From: Burkholderiales bacterium | GTDB taxonomy: Bacteria; Pseudomonadota; Gammaproteobacteria; Burkholderiales; Burkholderiaceae_C | Direction: 5' to 3' | NCBI GenBank assembly: GCA_029268225.1 | Contig: JAJUGJ010000004.1 | Span: forward strand, 1 to 64,000 | Length of the DNA stretch: 64,000 nt | Shown: piece after piece, positions 17,206 through 26,476 of the stretch | How the letters are laid out: each line of letters begins with the position of its first letter | Numbering within the stretch: position 1 is the first letter of the stretch | Translations under genes and position numbers: made by a program | The notes under the pieces: generated by a model | What the model was told of the DNA's origin: nothing | Seen by the model: the letters and a program-made list of their open reading frames with translations, nothing else | Databases searched by the model: none

Positions 17206-17232
17206 GATGAGGTCCTGGGTGACAGGCGAGAA

Positions 17233-18597
17233 TCAGCGCACACCGGCGCCAGCCAGCGCATCCGGCGTCCACTGGCGCTCGGGCAGGCCACCGAAGTACT
17301 TGACGCCGTGGTTGTAGGCGCCCAGCAAACCGATGATGTTGTAGCTGCCGGTGGCGAAGTCGTAGAAGAACTGCGCGGTGGCGCCGGGAGCAGGTTGCTC
17401 GTAGGCCGGAGTGAAGGCGGTGAAGCCGGCACGGTAGAGCTGACCCCGGGCGTCGTACTGATCGGAGGCCAGGGCGTACCAGGTGTCCTCATCGAGGTAG
17501 AAGGTGCGCTTGGCGTAGATGTGGCGCTTGCCCGGCTTCAGTGTGGCTTCCACCACCCAGACGCGGTGCAGCTCCCAGCGCAGGAAGTCGGGGTTGACGT
17601 GCTTGGGCGTGGTCACCGCATACGGATCCTTGGCGTAGGCCAGCTTGTAGGCGTTGTAGGGCACCAGCATTTCCTTCTTGCCGACCAGCTTCCAGTCGTA
17701 GCGGTCCATGGCGCCACTGAACACGAAGCTGTCATCGAAGGTCGAGGTGCCTGCCGTGGCGGGGTTGGGCGTGTCATAGGCCAGATCGGGCGACATCTTC
17801 ACGCGGCGCTGGCCCGGCAGGTACTGCCAGCCCTTGCGGGCGGACTCGATCGGGTTGATGTAGTCCTGGATCAGCAAGCCTTCGCCTGCACGACGCGCCG
17901 GGGCAGAGTAGCCGACCTTGGTGCGCATGTAGATGTCGCTGTCAGAGGACTGGCCAGTGCGCTGCGGGTCGTAATAGGGGTACTCGACCGTGATCTCGCC
18001 CGTCGTCGCCAGCACCGCGCTGCCCGAGGCGTTCACGTTGATCGAATCGTACTTGGCCACATAGGCATGACCGGCGTAGCGCAGCAGGTGGTTCCACATG
18101 GCCTCATGGCCGGTCTTGGGGATGGGGAAGGGAATGCCGGCGTAGGTGCCCTCGACGCTCAGCCCACCCTCGGTGGTCTTGACAGCAGTGGCGTTCTTGA
18201 CGGTGTTGTCCAGCACGTACTTCGGGTAGGCGGCGGTGCGCTGCGAACGATAGACGTCCACGCGCATCGTCGGATACCGCTTGAGCAACTCCTGGGTGCC
18301 CGCGCTCAACTTGGCGCTGTGCTGTGCCGCGTTGGCGCCCGTGATGCTGTAAAGGGGCTTGTCATTGGCAAAGGGATCCGGACGGATGCCGCTGCCCTTC
18401 TGGAAGCCGGCCGGGGCGGTGGTCAGCCCGCCGGTGTAGGCCGGAATGCTCTTGTCCGCGTTGCCTGCCACCTCGGCCCCGACCGGTGTGAGGGTGGTAC
18501 CGAGCTTTTTGGCCTCATCGGCGGACACGGCGGCGACGGCCGAAGCGGCTGCCAGGGCGAGGACCGACACGGTCCCAATGTGCTTGAGATTCAACAT
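17233..18597 (-). CDS. DUF1329 family exported protein
   Basis: The 454-residue protein begins with a signal peptide (MLNLKHIGTVSVLALAAASAVAAVSA). It then has the DUF1329 sequence: AEVAGNADKSIPAYTGGL, GIRPDPFANDKPLYSITG and later RVWVVEATLKPGKRHIYAKR with FYLDEDTWYAL. DUF1329 proteins have a LolB-like fold and are predicted to bind lipophilic molecules in the periplasm or at the outer membrane. The gene follows the DUF1302 gene by 26 bases, and the two families are almost always paired. Together with the RND protein they may form a transport path for a hydrophobic compound; that is an inference. Confidence 0.9.
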   Translation of the reverse strand: MLNLKHIGTVSVLALAAASAVAAVSADEAKKLGTTLTPVGAEVAGNADKSIPAYTGGLTTAPAGFQKGSGIRPDPFANDKPLYSITGANAAQHSAKLSAGTQELLKRYPTMRVDVYRSQRTAAYPKYVLDNTVKNATAVKTTEGGLSVEGTYAGIPFPIPKTGHEAMWNHLLRYAGHAYVAKYDSINVNASGSAVLATTGEITVEYPYYDPQRTGQSSDSDIYMRTKVGYSAPARRAGEGLLIQDYINPIESARKGWQYLPGQRRVKMSPDLAYDTPNPATAGTSTFDDSFVFSGAMDRYDWKLVGKKEMLVPYNAYKLAYAKDPYAVTTPKHVNPDFLRWELHRVWVVEATLKPGKRHIYAKRTFYLDEDTWYALASDQYDARGQLYRAGFTAFTPAYEQPAPGATAQFFYDFATGSYNIIGLLGAYNHGVKYFGGLPERQWTPDALAGAGVR

Positions 18598-18623
18598 GGT
18601 GTGTGCTCCTTGAGTGACGACGG

Positions 18624-20426
18624 TCAGAACGTGGTCTTGAAAGTGAGGACCAGCATGTCGCGGTCCTTGATGGTCGAGTTGGTGGCAGCGGGCACCATGG
18701 CGACACCGGCAGCGTTGGTGCTGTAGGGACCGAAGGCCGCCACATAGCGCAGGCTCAGGTTGTATTTCGACTGGATGTCAGCGGCCAGACCGATGGACCA
18801 ACTGCCGACCTTTTCAAAGCCGCCACTGAGCACGCCGGCATTGCCGCTGAGACCCACGCTGTAGGCCATTGGCATCGACAGGTCCACTGATGGCAAGGCA
18901 CCCAGCCAGACGGGGTTGAAGGTCACCGACAGGGAGGTGGCATCGCGGGTGACGGCGTCGATGTTGCGTCCGCCGCCCGGTGTCACGGTGACGGCGCCGT
19001 TGTTGCCGTTTCGGTAGGCAGCGGTTCCCTTGTAGAGGTTGAACGGGTCGGAGGTGACGCTCAACACGCGCATCCAGGTCAACTCGGCTGCGAGCGACGC
19101 GCTGTCGAACAGCGGGTTCTGAGGCAGGATGCCGACGACGTTGAGGACCGCATGGGCGGTCTTGCCGCGTGCGCCCGGCAACTCACCGGCTGCAGCCAGC
19201 GCTTCCAGACGCGGGGCCAACGCAGCGGTGGGGCCGACAGCGGCCGACAGTGCAGGCATGCTGATGAGCGGCATGTTATGGCGCATGCTCAGCTCGGCAC
19301 CCACGCTCAAGCCCGCGATGTTCTTGCTCAGCGAAGCACCGAAGATGTTGATGCCACGACCGAAGCTCAGGTGGTACTGACCATTGGCCAGCCAGCTCTG
19401 CTGCGCAATGTCGGCGGTGCGACGAACGTACAGACCGGCGGTGCCGTCGAGCCATTCCGGGCTCCAGCGCATCGACAGGCCGTAGTCGCCGGTCTTGTTG
19501 GGCGTCACCGAGCGCCCACGTGGCACCAGGCTCCCTCCCGTCACGGGACGACCACCAGTGACTGCGGCAGGCAGGCCCAGCCAGAAGTTCTCCGCACCGA
19601 ACAGCAAGGGGTCGGAGCCACCCAGGTAGGTGCCGGATTCGGGCACGCGGGCGGCCTCCCAGTCGAAGAAGGTTTGTGCGGCCACCGTCAGTTCATTGGT
19701 GGGCTGAAACTGCACCGTCAGTCCTTCACGCGGACGGAACAACTCCTTCGACTCAGCGCCCGGTGTGGCACTGGACTTCCAGATGTCCAGCGCGTACTGG
19801 CCATAGGACACGCCATGCACGGCGCCGCCCAGCATCAGGCCCTCGCCCCAGTATGCCGTGTGTCGGCCCAGTCGGGCGCTGACCGGCATGTCGCCCACCT
19901 CGATGTTGGCGAACACAAAGGCGTCGAGTAGCTCACCCGATGGGCCTTTGGCGAAGCGGCTGGCGTGATCGGACAAGGTGCCCGGACCACCGTTGCCGTT
20001 GTAGGTATTGGGACTTTCCGCATTGGACGACAGCTTGTTGTACGCGGCATCGGCCCACAGGGCGCCGCTCAAACGGAAACCGTATTGCTTGTTGACAATC
20101 AGGTCCATCTCGCTGAGCACGTCCAAGCGGTTGGTCACAGCCTGGCCTTTGGCAAAGTTGCGGTTGCCATCGTCGTAATTGGGGTTGGCCAGCAACGCAG
20201 GATCGCGGTCCTTCATGCGCACGCCGTAGTTGTAGCGCGCCGTGTTGTCCCAGCGCAGCACAGCGTCGGGGTTGCCGGTGTCGATCTCGAAGGCCTGGGA
20301 AGACAGGCTCATCACACTGCCCAGAACGGCGAGCATGAGGGCCGACAGGCGCGGTGTGCGTGTCAGGGGGCTGGGCATGTCGCTGACTACGTGGTCAGCG
20401 GTGCGCGAGCGTACAGAGTGGTGCAT
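18624..20426 (-). CDS. DUF1302 family outer-membrane protein
   Basis: From the ATG at 20426 the product is 600 residues. An extended signal peptide (LSALMLAVLGSVMSLSSQAF) precedes FEIDTGNPDAVLRWDNTARY, the DUF1302 opening. Alternating aromatic/charged strands run through the rest, which ends LVLTFKTTF with a terminal Phe as in beta-barrels. The start at 20426 was chosen because GGAGACC lies just upstream; the frame runs on to 20663 but crosses the promoter repeats. It is the first gene of the DUF1302-DUF1329-YCF48-RND operon and is divergent from the hydrolase gene, with an inverted repeat (20531-20590) between them. Confidence 0.88.
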   Translation of the reverse strand: MHHSVRSRTADHVVSDMPSPLTRTPRLSALMLAVLGSVMSLSSQAFEIDTGNPDAVLRWDNTARYNYGVRMKDRDPALLANPNYDDGNRNFAKGQAVTNRLDVLSEMDLIVNKQYGFRLSGALWADAAYNKLSSNAESPNTYNGNGGPGTLSDHASRFAKGPSGELLDAFVFANIEVGDMPVSARLGRHTAYWGEGLMLGGAVHGVSYGQYALDIWKSSATPGAESKELFRPREGLTVQFQPTNELTVAAQTFFDWEAARVPESGTYLGGSDPLLFGAENFWLGLPAAVTGGRPVTGGSLVPRGRSVTPNKTGDYGLSMRWSPEWLDGTAGLYVRRTADIAQQSWLANGQYHLSFGRGINIFGASLSKNIAGLSVGAELSMRHNMPLISMPALSAAVGPTAALAPRLEALAAAGELPGARGKTAHAVLNVVGILPQNPLFDSASLAAELTWMRVLSVTSDPFNLYKGTAAYRNGNNGAVTVTPGGGRNIDAVTRDATSLSVTFNPVWLGALPSVDLSMPMAYSVGLSGNAGVLSGGFEKVGSWSIGLAADIQSKYNLSLRYVAAFGPYSTNAAGVAMVPAATNSTIKDRDMLVLTFKTTF

Positions 20427-20530
20427 GGCGTGGTCTCCAAATCGGCGAAGAGAGGGGCGAGGTGCATGGCGACTGGGGCCATGCCGTGCGTTGACGCTTC
20501 GCAGTTTCTGGAGATTCAAAAACAGCCAAT

Positions 20531-20590
20531 ATCGAATTTCCGCAAAATTGGGGTATGCACCGAGCGATGCTGAATTTGCGGAATTTCGAT
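20531..20590. promoter_or_regulatory. Inverted-repeat operator pair in the DUF1302/hydrolase divergent promoter
   Basis: ATCGAATTTCCGCAAAATT (20531-20549) and, on the minus strand, ATCGAAATTCCGCAAATT (20573-20590) form a widely spaced inverted repeat. A third copy, ATCAGAATTCCGCAGAGTT, lies before the cyclase-ligase-thiolase operon at 27347. The AraC-family regulator encoded nearby is the natural candidate to bind all three. Confidence 0.7.
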
Positions 20591-20654
20591 AGCTTTGTAA
20601 GACGTGATGACCAAGATGGAGCTTTCCAAAATGAGCCCATCGAAGGAATCCCCC

Positions 20655-21668
20655 ATGTCTCACATCCCATTCGTGAAGCGGTCTCTCGGCTTGCTGTGCG
20701 GCGCCATCCTGGTCAGCCTGACACAGGCCGCCTCGGCCCAGAACACGGCTGCGCCGGCGTCACCATCCGCCACCTCAGGCACCCGCGTCATCCTCTTGGG
20801 CACAGCGGCCGGCCCCATCCCCCGCACACAACGCGCACAACCGGCCAACCTGATCACCGTGCAGGGACGTCCTTACCTCATCGATGCCGGCAACGGCGTG
20901 GCACGCCAACTCGCGCTCGCCGGATACGCCCCGTCGGATGTGCGCACCGTCTTCATCACCCACCACCACATCGACCACAACGCCGACATGGGCGCCCTGA
21001 TGTCGTTTGCCTGGCTGGAAGATGCCAAACGCAACGACAAGACCGTTGCGCCCATGCGCTTTTATGGCCCGACCGCCACCACGGATCTGGTCAAGGCCGC
21101 CTACGACTTTCTGTCAGTGTCCGAGCGCATCTTCCGTGCGGGCGTGCCCATGCCGCCGGCGGCAGGTCGCTTTGTGGGCCATGACATCGCTGGCGAAGGC
21201 GTGTTCTATCGCGATGACCGTCTCACGGTGACGGCGGTGGAAAACACGCATTACCACGGTGCCACAAAGGGTGAGGACAAATCGTATTCATACCGCTTCG
21301 ACACCTCGGATCGTTCAGTGGTGTTCTGTGGCGACAGTGGCCCCAGCGAGGCCTTAACCCAGCTGGCGAAGGGTGCAGACCTGCTGGTGTGCGAGGTCAA
21401 CGACCTGGACGACGCCATGAAGGAGCTGGCCGCCACCACCCGCATGCCACCACAAGCCCTGCAAGCCGTGCGCAAGCACATGGCAGAGCAACATCTGACA
21501 CCGGAAGACGTCGGGATGCTGGCACACAAGGCCGGCGTCAAGCAGGTGGTGCTCACCCATATCTCGCCAGGCCTGGACGGTGAAACCGACGAGCGCCGCT
21601 ACACCGACGGGGTGCGCAAACATTTCACGGGCCCCGTGACGGCGGGGCGTGACCTGATGGCTTTTTGA
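20655..21668 (+). CDS. Exported metallo-beta-lactamase-fold hydrolase
   Basis: From the ATG at 20655 the protein has 337 residues: a signal peptide (MSHIPFVKRSLGLLCGAILVSLTQAASA), then an MBL-fold domain. The metal-binding loop reads FITHHHIDHNADMG (HxHxDH at about residue 99), followed by VFCGDSGPSE with a metal-bridging Asp and the C-terminal VVLTHISPG with a further His. The overall sequence resembles the ribonuclease Z/arylsulfatase-like branch, but secretion argues for a periplasmic ester or lactone substrate. The start with GAAGGA upstream was preferred to 20604. It is divergent from the DUF1302 operon and followed by the AraC gene after 24 bases. Confidence 0.85.
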   Translation: MSHIPFVKRSLGLLCGAILVSLTQAASAQNTAAPASPSATSGTRVILLGTAAGPIPRTQRAQPANLITVQGRPYLIDAGNGVARQLALAGYAPSDVRTVFITHHHIDHNADMGALMSFAWLEDAKRNDKTVAPMRFYGPTATTDLVKAAYDFLSVSERIFRAGVPMPPAAGRFVGHDIAGEGVFYRDDRLTVTAVENTHYHGATKGEDKSYSYRFDTSDRSVVFCGDSGPSEALTQLAKGADLLVCEVNDLDDAMKELAATTRMPPQALQAVRKHMAEQHLTPEDVGMLAHKAGVKQVVLTHISPGLDGETDERRYTDGVRKHFTGPVTAGRDLMAF

Positions 21669-21692
21669 GTTGACGCAGTTAAACTCGTGACC

Positions 21693-22670
21693 ATGGTCCA
21701 TTCCGTGGTCACGAACGCAGCCCAAGCCATTGAAGTCACCGACATCTTCGATCCGTCGGAGGCCAATGCGCCCTTTGAATTTCTGGATCAGGATCTGGTG
21801 CAACTGCCTTCGGCCGACACACTCAAGGCCCGGCGGGTGATCGTGCGGCTGGAAGGCTGCATCCTCATCTACTACTCGACGAACGTGCGTGTGCGGACCC
21901 GCCCCACGTTGCAAAAGAGCTTCTTCGCGTACCTGACATACGGGCCCACGGCAGTCGGCACGGCCAATGGTGTGGCGTTGCGCCCCGATGTCATGGTGGT
22001 GGTGCCTCCAGGCGAGAGCATCGCGATGGTGGCCGAGCCGGGATACGAAAGCGTGTCTTTCCTGATCAGCCCCGAAGACCGGGCCGATCATCTGGCCGAG
22101 GGGCAGGAGCCCCCTACACAGGTGCACTTGTTCAATGTGGACGCCAGCATGGCCGGCCAGCTGTTTGCCTGGGCCCGACGGCTGATCGACTCGGCCCTGG
22201 AGCAGCCGGAACTGTTCAACCACTCGCTCGAACGCCGCCTGGCGGCCAAGCAAGACTTGCTGGACATGCTGCTGACGACGCTGGCCTCCACGTCTCGCCT
22301 CGAGTTGGAGCGCCGTGACCGCACCCGCCAGCAGCAAAGCGACATCGTGCGTGCGGCCGAGCAGTACGCCATGTCGCACACCGATGAGCGCCTGTACGTG
22401 AAAGACCTGTGTGAAGCGGCCGGCGTGAGTGAGCGCACCCTGGAATACGCCTTCCGTGCAGAGATGGGCTTGGGCCCCAAGGCCTACCTCACCCGCATCC
22501 GACTGCACAAGGTTCGCGAGTCATTGCTGCGTGCCGTGGCCAGCGAAACGACCGTGACACAAGAGGCGCTGAACTGGGGCTTCTGGCACTTTGGGGAGTT
22601 CGCGAAAGCCTATAGGGAATGTTTTCAGGAACTGCCCTCCGACACTTTGCGCCGCGCACAGCGCGACTGA
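21693..22670 (+). CDS. AraC-family transcriptional regulator
   Basis: The regulator has about 325 residues; a GTG at 21687 is an alternative start. The N-terminal part (about 1-200) is an AraC-binding-like effector domain, and the C-terminal ~100 residues carry two helix-turn-helix motifs (VKDLCEAAGVSERTLEYAFR, then a second with GFWHFGEFAKAYRECF, the conserved AraC end motif). It lies in the middle of the cluster, just after the hydrolase gene and convergent with the SMP-30 gene. Shared ATCGAAATTCCGCA-like elements at 20531, 20573 and 27347 make it the likely activator of both operons. Confidence 0.9.
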   Translation: MVHSVVTNAAQAIEVTDIFDPSEANAPFEFLDQDLVQLPSADTLKARRVIVRLEGCILIYYSTNVRVRTRPTLQKSFFAYLTYGPTAVGTANGVALRPDVMVVVPPGESIAMVAEPGYESVSFLISPEDRADHLAEGQEPPTQVHLFNVDASMAGQLFAWARRLIDSALEQPELFNHSLERRLAAKQDLLDMLLTTLASTSRLELERRDRTRQQQSDIVRAAEQYAMSHTDERLYVKDLCEAAGVSERTLEYAFRAEMGLGPKAYLTRIRLHKVRESLLRAVASETTVTQEALNWGFWHFGEFAKAYRECFQELPSDTLRRAQRD

Positions 22671-22697
22671 AGCCGGCGTTCGCGTCGGCTTCACAAT

Positions 22698-23567
22698 TCA
22701 AGGACGTCCAGCCCCCGGCACCGGCACTTCCACCACGCGCAGCGTGGCGCTCGGCGTCGCCGCAATGTCAGCCGGATGGTGCGAATCCGAGGCACTGATC
22801 AACAGGTGCCGACGCTCCGCTCCACCCAGCATGACCGCATAGGCGTGCGTGTCCATGACGATGCGATCGACGATCTCACCGCCCTCTCGCACACGCAGCA
22901 CCGTGGGCTGGCTTTCCGGGCTGGCCACCCACACGGCGCCTTCCGCATCTAGCGCTATGCCATCAGGGTGGACATCTTCGGGCAACTGCGCGAACACCCT
23001 GCGACGGATCAGGGAGCCGTCTTCGAGGATGTCGAACGCCGTCAGGCGTCGGCCCATGGTCTCGGCCACGATCAGGGTCTGGCCATCGGGCGTGACCGCC
23101 ATGCCGTTGGGGAAGTGCAGGCCCTCGGCCACCACTCTGGCACGGCCGTCGCGCGTCACACAGGTGATGACACAGGTGTCTACGGGACTCTGGCTGGGGT
23201 CCCAGAAGTTGTAGCCAATGTCTCCCACGTACATGCGGTCGTGTGCATCCACGATGCCATCGCTGAGACAGAAGACGGTGAAGGCAGACAGGTCGGCCAG
23301 CAGGTGCAGTTGCTGACCGTCCCAGCGGTACACCTTGCGCTGCAAAGCATCGCTGAAGATCAGCTGGCCATCACGACGGAAGCCAAGCGCATTGGGCTTG
23401 AAGGGCAGCTCCAGCGCCGTCTCCAAGGAGCCATCCTGGCCAACCGTCTTGATGCGCTGGTCATGGATGTCGAGAAACCACCATTTGCCCTCGCGCCAGC
23501 GCGGGCTTTCGGTGAACTTCAGGCCGTGCATTTTGTCGACCAGAACCTGGGGAATCAGGGTGCTCAT
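22698..23567 (-). CDS. SMP-30/gluconolactonase-family protein
   Basis: From the ATG at 23567 (AGGAGG directly upstream) the protein has 289 residues and the SMP-30/gluconolaconase/LRE-like propeller signature. Visible motifs are FTESPRWREGKWWFLDIH (metal-binding Glu near the start), LADLSAFTVFCLSDGIVD, FPNGMAVTPDGQTLIVAET and VHPDGIALDAEGAVWVASP with the conserved Asn and Asp metal ligands. Members hydrolyse lactones or related esters. It is the last gene in the operon cyclase-ligase-thiolase-SMP-30, so it may open a lactone intermediate of the degraded compound; the substrate cannot be read from sequence. Confidence 0.88.
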   Translation of the reverse strand: MSTLIPQVLVDKMHGLKFTESPRWREGKWWFLDIHDQRIKTVGQDGSLETALELPFKPNALGFRRDGQLIFSDALQRKVYRWDGQQLHLLADLSAFTVFCLSDGIVDAHDRMYVGDIGYNFWDPSQSPVDTCVITCVTRDGRARVVAEGLHFPNGMAVTPDGQTLIVAETMGRRLTAFDILEDGSLIRRRVFAQLPEDVHPDGIALDAEGAVWVASPESQPTVLRVREGGEIVDRIVMDTHAYAVMLGGAERRHLLISASDSHHPADIAATPSATLRVVEVPVPGAGRP

Positions 23568-23601
23568 ATGACCTCCTGTTGAGGACAAAGGGGGCAGCGG
23601 T

Positions 23602-24840
23602 TCACTTGCTCAGGATGTGCACGGCGACCGCCGCCTCTTCCACGCCGACCATGCCGCCACCGTTTTCCTGGATGGCATGGCATGCGCCTTCGACCTGACG
23701 CGACCCCGCCTCGCCACGCAGTTGCGTCACCAGTTCAAAGAGTTGCCCGATGCCCGTGGCACCGATGGGGTGGCCCTTGGACTCCAGCCCACCCGAGACG
23801 TTGATGGGGATGCGTCCGCCCAGGCTGAAGTCACCGCGCTCGGCCGCCGGGCCGCCCTGCCCCAGGGGCACCAGGCCCAGGTTCTCGGCCTGGATGATCT
23901 CGCCCATGGCCGCAGCGTCATGCACTTCGGCCACATGCATGGCCTGCGGGCCCAGTCCAGCCATCTCGTAGGCCTGCTGGGCCGCCAGGTGAGCCAAGTG
24001 CAACTCTGGCTGGTCGTAGCGGCGATGACTGAAACTGCGGATCACACTGGCGGCCACCTTGATGCAGCGCGACTTGTCGGCGCCGATGCGTTTCAAGCCC
24101 TCTTCGGTGCACAGGATGACGGCGGCGGCACCGTCGGTCATCGGCGCGCACATGGGTAGCGTGAGCGGATAGGTGATGGACGGAGCCGCCAGGATTTCGT
24201 CAATCGTGAAGGTCTTGCGGAACTGCGCGTAGGGGTTGCGCGTGGAGTGCTCGTGATTCTTGGCCGAGACGGCTGCGATCTGGCGCTGTGTGGTGCCGAA
24301 GGTCTTCATGTGGAAGCGGCACATGGCAGCATAAATCGCCATGAACTTGCTGTAAGGCTTGTCTGATTCGGAACCCGGCGGCAGCTCGACGCCTTCGCCC
24401 ATCTTCATCAAAGTCTGATAGTTCTCATCGGCCCGGGCCACATCCCAGCCACCTTCCATGATGGCAATGGCCTTGCCCTTGTCGGGCACGTTCATCTTCT
24501 CGCAGCCCAGGGCCAAGGCCACATCGGTGTTGCCCGCCTTGAGTGACTGGATGGCCAGGTGCACAGCCGAGCTCCCAGCAGCGCAACCGTTGTCGATGTT
24601 GAAGATGGGGATCTGCTCGATGCCGATCTTGCTCATCACCACTTGGCCGGGAATGGCCAGCTGACCTTGCAGCGGACCGTTGGTGATGCCGGCGTAGTAG
24701 GCGGTGCCGATGTCGGCAATCTGACAGCCTGCGTCCTTGAGTGCGCCTTGCAAGGCCTCACGCGCAAGGTCTTCCAGGGGGCGTTCGAGGTGTCGACCGA
24801 AGACGGTCATGGCGATGCCTGCGATGTAAATGTGGCTCAT
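23602..24840 (-). CDS. Thiolase-superfamily (SCP-x/acetyl-CoA acetyltransferase-like) enzyme
   Basis: From the ATG at 24840 the enzyme has 412 residues. It has the thiolase fold with the nucleophile region NIDNGCAAGSSAVHLAIQSL (catalytic Cys), AEVHDAAAMGEI in place of the classical NEAF segment, and GGLESKGHPIGATGIGQL with the conserved GHP histidine. This pattern belongs to the lipid-transfer/SCP-x-like thiolases that cleave branched or steroid-type side chains, rather than to FadA. It probably performs a carbon-carbon cleavage of an acyl-CoA made by the upstream ligase. A longer frame from 24972 lacks a family-like start and was rejected. Confidence 0.88.
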   Translation of the reverse strand: MSHIYIAGIAMTVFGRHLERPLEDLAREALQGALKDAGCQIADIGTAYYAGITNGPLQGQLAIPGQVVMSKIGIEQIPIFNIDNGCAAGSSAVHLAIQSLKAGNTDVALALGCEKMNVPDKGKAIAIMEGGWDVARADENYQTLMKMGEGVELPPGSESDKPYSKFMAIYAAMCRFHMKTFGTTQRQIAAVSAKNHEHSTRNPYAQFRKTFTIDEILAAPSITYPLTLPMCAPMTDGAAAVILCTEEGLKRIGADKSRCIKVAASVIRSFSHRRYDQPELHLAHLAAQQAYEMAGLGPQAMHVAEVHDAAAMGEIIQAENLGLVPLGQGGPAAERGDFSLGGRIPINVSGGLESKGHPIGATGIGQLFELVTQLRGEAGSRQVEGACHAIQENGGGMVGVEEAAVAVHILSK

Positions 24841-24880
24841 GGGAATGGCTTTCAGAGAGGGTTCGAAAAGGCGGAAGGTT

Positions 24881-26449
24881 TCAAATCTGACGGTCGGTGC
24901 TTTGCCAGTAGGGGGCACGCACGTCTTTCTTGAGGACCTTGCCCGCCGGGCTGCGGGGCAACTGCTCGACAAAATCGACGGACTTCGGCGCCATCACGCT
25001 GCCGAGCTTGTCCTTGCACAAGGCGATCAGCTCATCGGCGCTGACGCTCATCCCCTGGTTGAGCTCTACCACGGCCTTGACGGCCTCGCCCCACTGCGCA
25101 TCGGGCACGCCGATCACCGCGCAGTCCTGCACCGATGGGTGGCTCCAGATCACCTGCTCGACCTGGCTGGGATACACGTTGAAGCCGCCCGAGATGATCA
25201 TGTCCTTCTTGCGATCGGTGATGTGCAAGCAGCCATCGGCATCGATGTGACCGATGTCGCCGGTGTGCAACCAGCCGTTGACGATGGTCTCGGCCGTTTT
25301 CTCGGGCGCGTTGTAATAGCCCTTCATCACCAGATCGCCCTTGACGCAGATCTCGCCGGTCTGGCCTTGCGGCAAGATCTGGCTGTCATCGTCCATGATC
25401 TCAACATGGACCAGCGGGCTGGGGCGCCCCACGGAGGAGAGGCGCTCGTCCGAGGCGACTTCGCCCTTTGTGACGTGCTCGCCGGGTGGCAACAGGGCGA
25501 TGGTGCCGGGCGCCTCAGTCTGGCCGTAGCCCCCCATCATCACGGGACCAAAGACCTTCATCGCCAGCTTGAGCTTCTCCACGGACATCGGTGCGGCGCC
25601 ATACAGGAAGTACTTCAACGAAGAGAAGTCCACCTTCTGAGCCAGATCGGGAATGTCTAGCAAGCGGTAGATCACCGTCGGCGGCAAGAACAGCTCGGTG
25701 ACCCGATGCTTGGGAATCGCCGCCAGCATCAGGCTGGGGTCAGGCCGACTTAGCACGACCACGGTGCCGCCTCGGGCCGAGGTGGGCATCGACAACAAGC
25801 CCGAGGTGTGGGTCATCGGCGCCGCAGCCAGATTGACGGGGCGGTGCGCGTCGTCATAAGGGCAAGCCATCAGGATGTGCGCCACCATCGCTTGCAAGCT
25901 GCGATGGGTGTTCATCACGCCCTTGGGGACACCGGTTGTGCCGCCGGTGGGCGAGATCGCCACCACGTCATCCATGTCCACATCGACGTGAGGCGGGGTG
26001 GACGCATGATGCGCGACCCACTTCGCCAACGCCTGGCTGCCTGCCACCTCCGGCGCATCACCGTCGATGCAGATCCAGTGCTTGACGCGCGGCAAGGTGG
26101 CCTGCAGCTGGGAGATGGGCTCTGCGAAATAGCGCTGGAAGAACAGCACCTCGCAATCAAAGTTGTCGAGTACGAAGTGGTTCTCGGACGCACTGTTGCG
26201 CGCCCCGACCGGGATCCATGCCATGTTGGCCCGCCACAAGCCCAGCGCACACGTCCAGGCGGTGGTGTCGTTGCCGGCCCAGACAGCGCCTTTGGTTCCC
26301 TTGGGCAAGCCGGTGGCCAGCAAGGCGTGCGCAATGCGGCAAGACAGCGCTCCCACCTCCTGGTAGGTGTAGGTCCGCTCGTCCTGGATGTACGCGGCGC
26401 CCTGTGGGTTCATGCGCCAGCCGCGGTCAAAGAAGTCGATGATGGCCAT
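24881..26449 (-). CDS. Acyl-CoA ligase (AMP-forming)
   Basis: The 522-residue enzyme has all AMP-binding-family motifs: the P-loop-like SPTGGTTGVPKGVMNTHRS (about residue 168), GYGQTEA, the adenylate-binding HTGDIGHIDADG, the hinge ITDRKKDMIISGGFNVYP and the catalytic Lys in the terminal PRSPAGKVLKKD. It would activate a carboxylic acid to its CoA thioester with ATP. The gene sits 28 bases from the cyclase gene and 40 from the thiolase gene in one operon. The natural acid is unknown; context with DUF1302/DUF1329 and an RND protein points to a bulky hydrophobic acid. Confidence 0.92.
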   Translation of the reverse strand: MAIIDFFDRGWRMNPQGAAYIQDERTYTYQEVGALSCRIAHALLATGLPKGTKGAVWAGNDTTAWTCALGLWRANMAWIPVGARNSASENHFVLDNFDCEVLFFQRYFAEPISQLQATLPRVKHWICIDGDAPEVAGSQALAKWVAHHASTPPHVDVDMDDVVAISPTGGTTGVPKGVMNTHRSLQAMVAHILMACPYDDAHRPVNLAAAPMTHTSGLLSMPTSARGGTVVVLSRPDPSLMLAAIPKHRVTELFLPPTVIYRLLDIPDLAQKVDFSSLKYFLYGAAPMSVEKLKLAMKVFGPVMMGGYGQTEAPGTIALLPPGEHVTKGEVASDERLSSVGRPSPLVHVEIMDDDSQILPQGQTGEICVKGDLVMKGYYNAPEKTAETIVNGWLHTGDIGHIDADGCLHITDRKKDMIISGGFNVYPSQVEQVIWSHPSVQDCAVIGVPDAQWGEAVKAVVELNQGMSVSADELIALCKDKLGSVMAPKSVDFVEQLPRSPAGKVLKKDVRAPYWQSTDRQI

Positions 26450-26476
26450 CGCAAGCTCTTTCAGAAATGGGTGAGA

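Noticed and set aside
16222..18726. An 834-codon open frame on the plus strand opposite the YCF48-like and DUF1329 genes
   Set aside because: It is a GC-driven antisense frame with no family sequence; the minus-strand genes have signal peptides, domain motifs and operon spacing.
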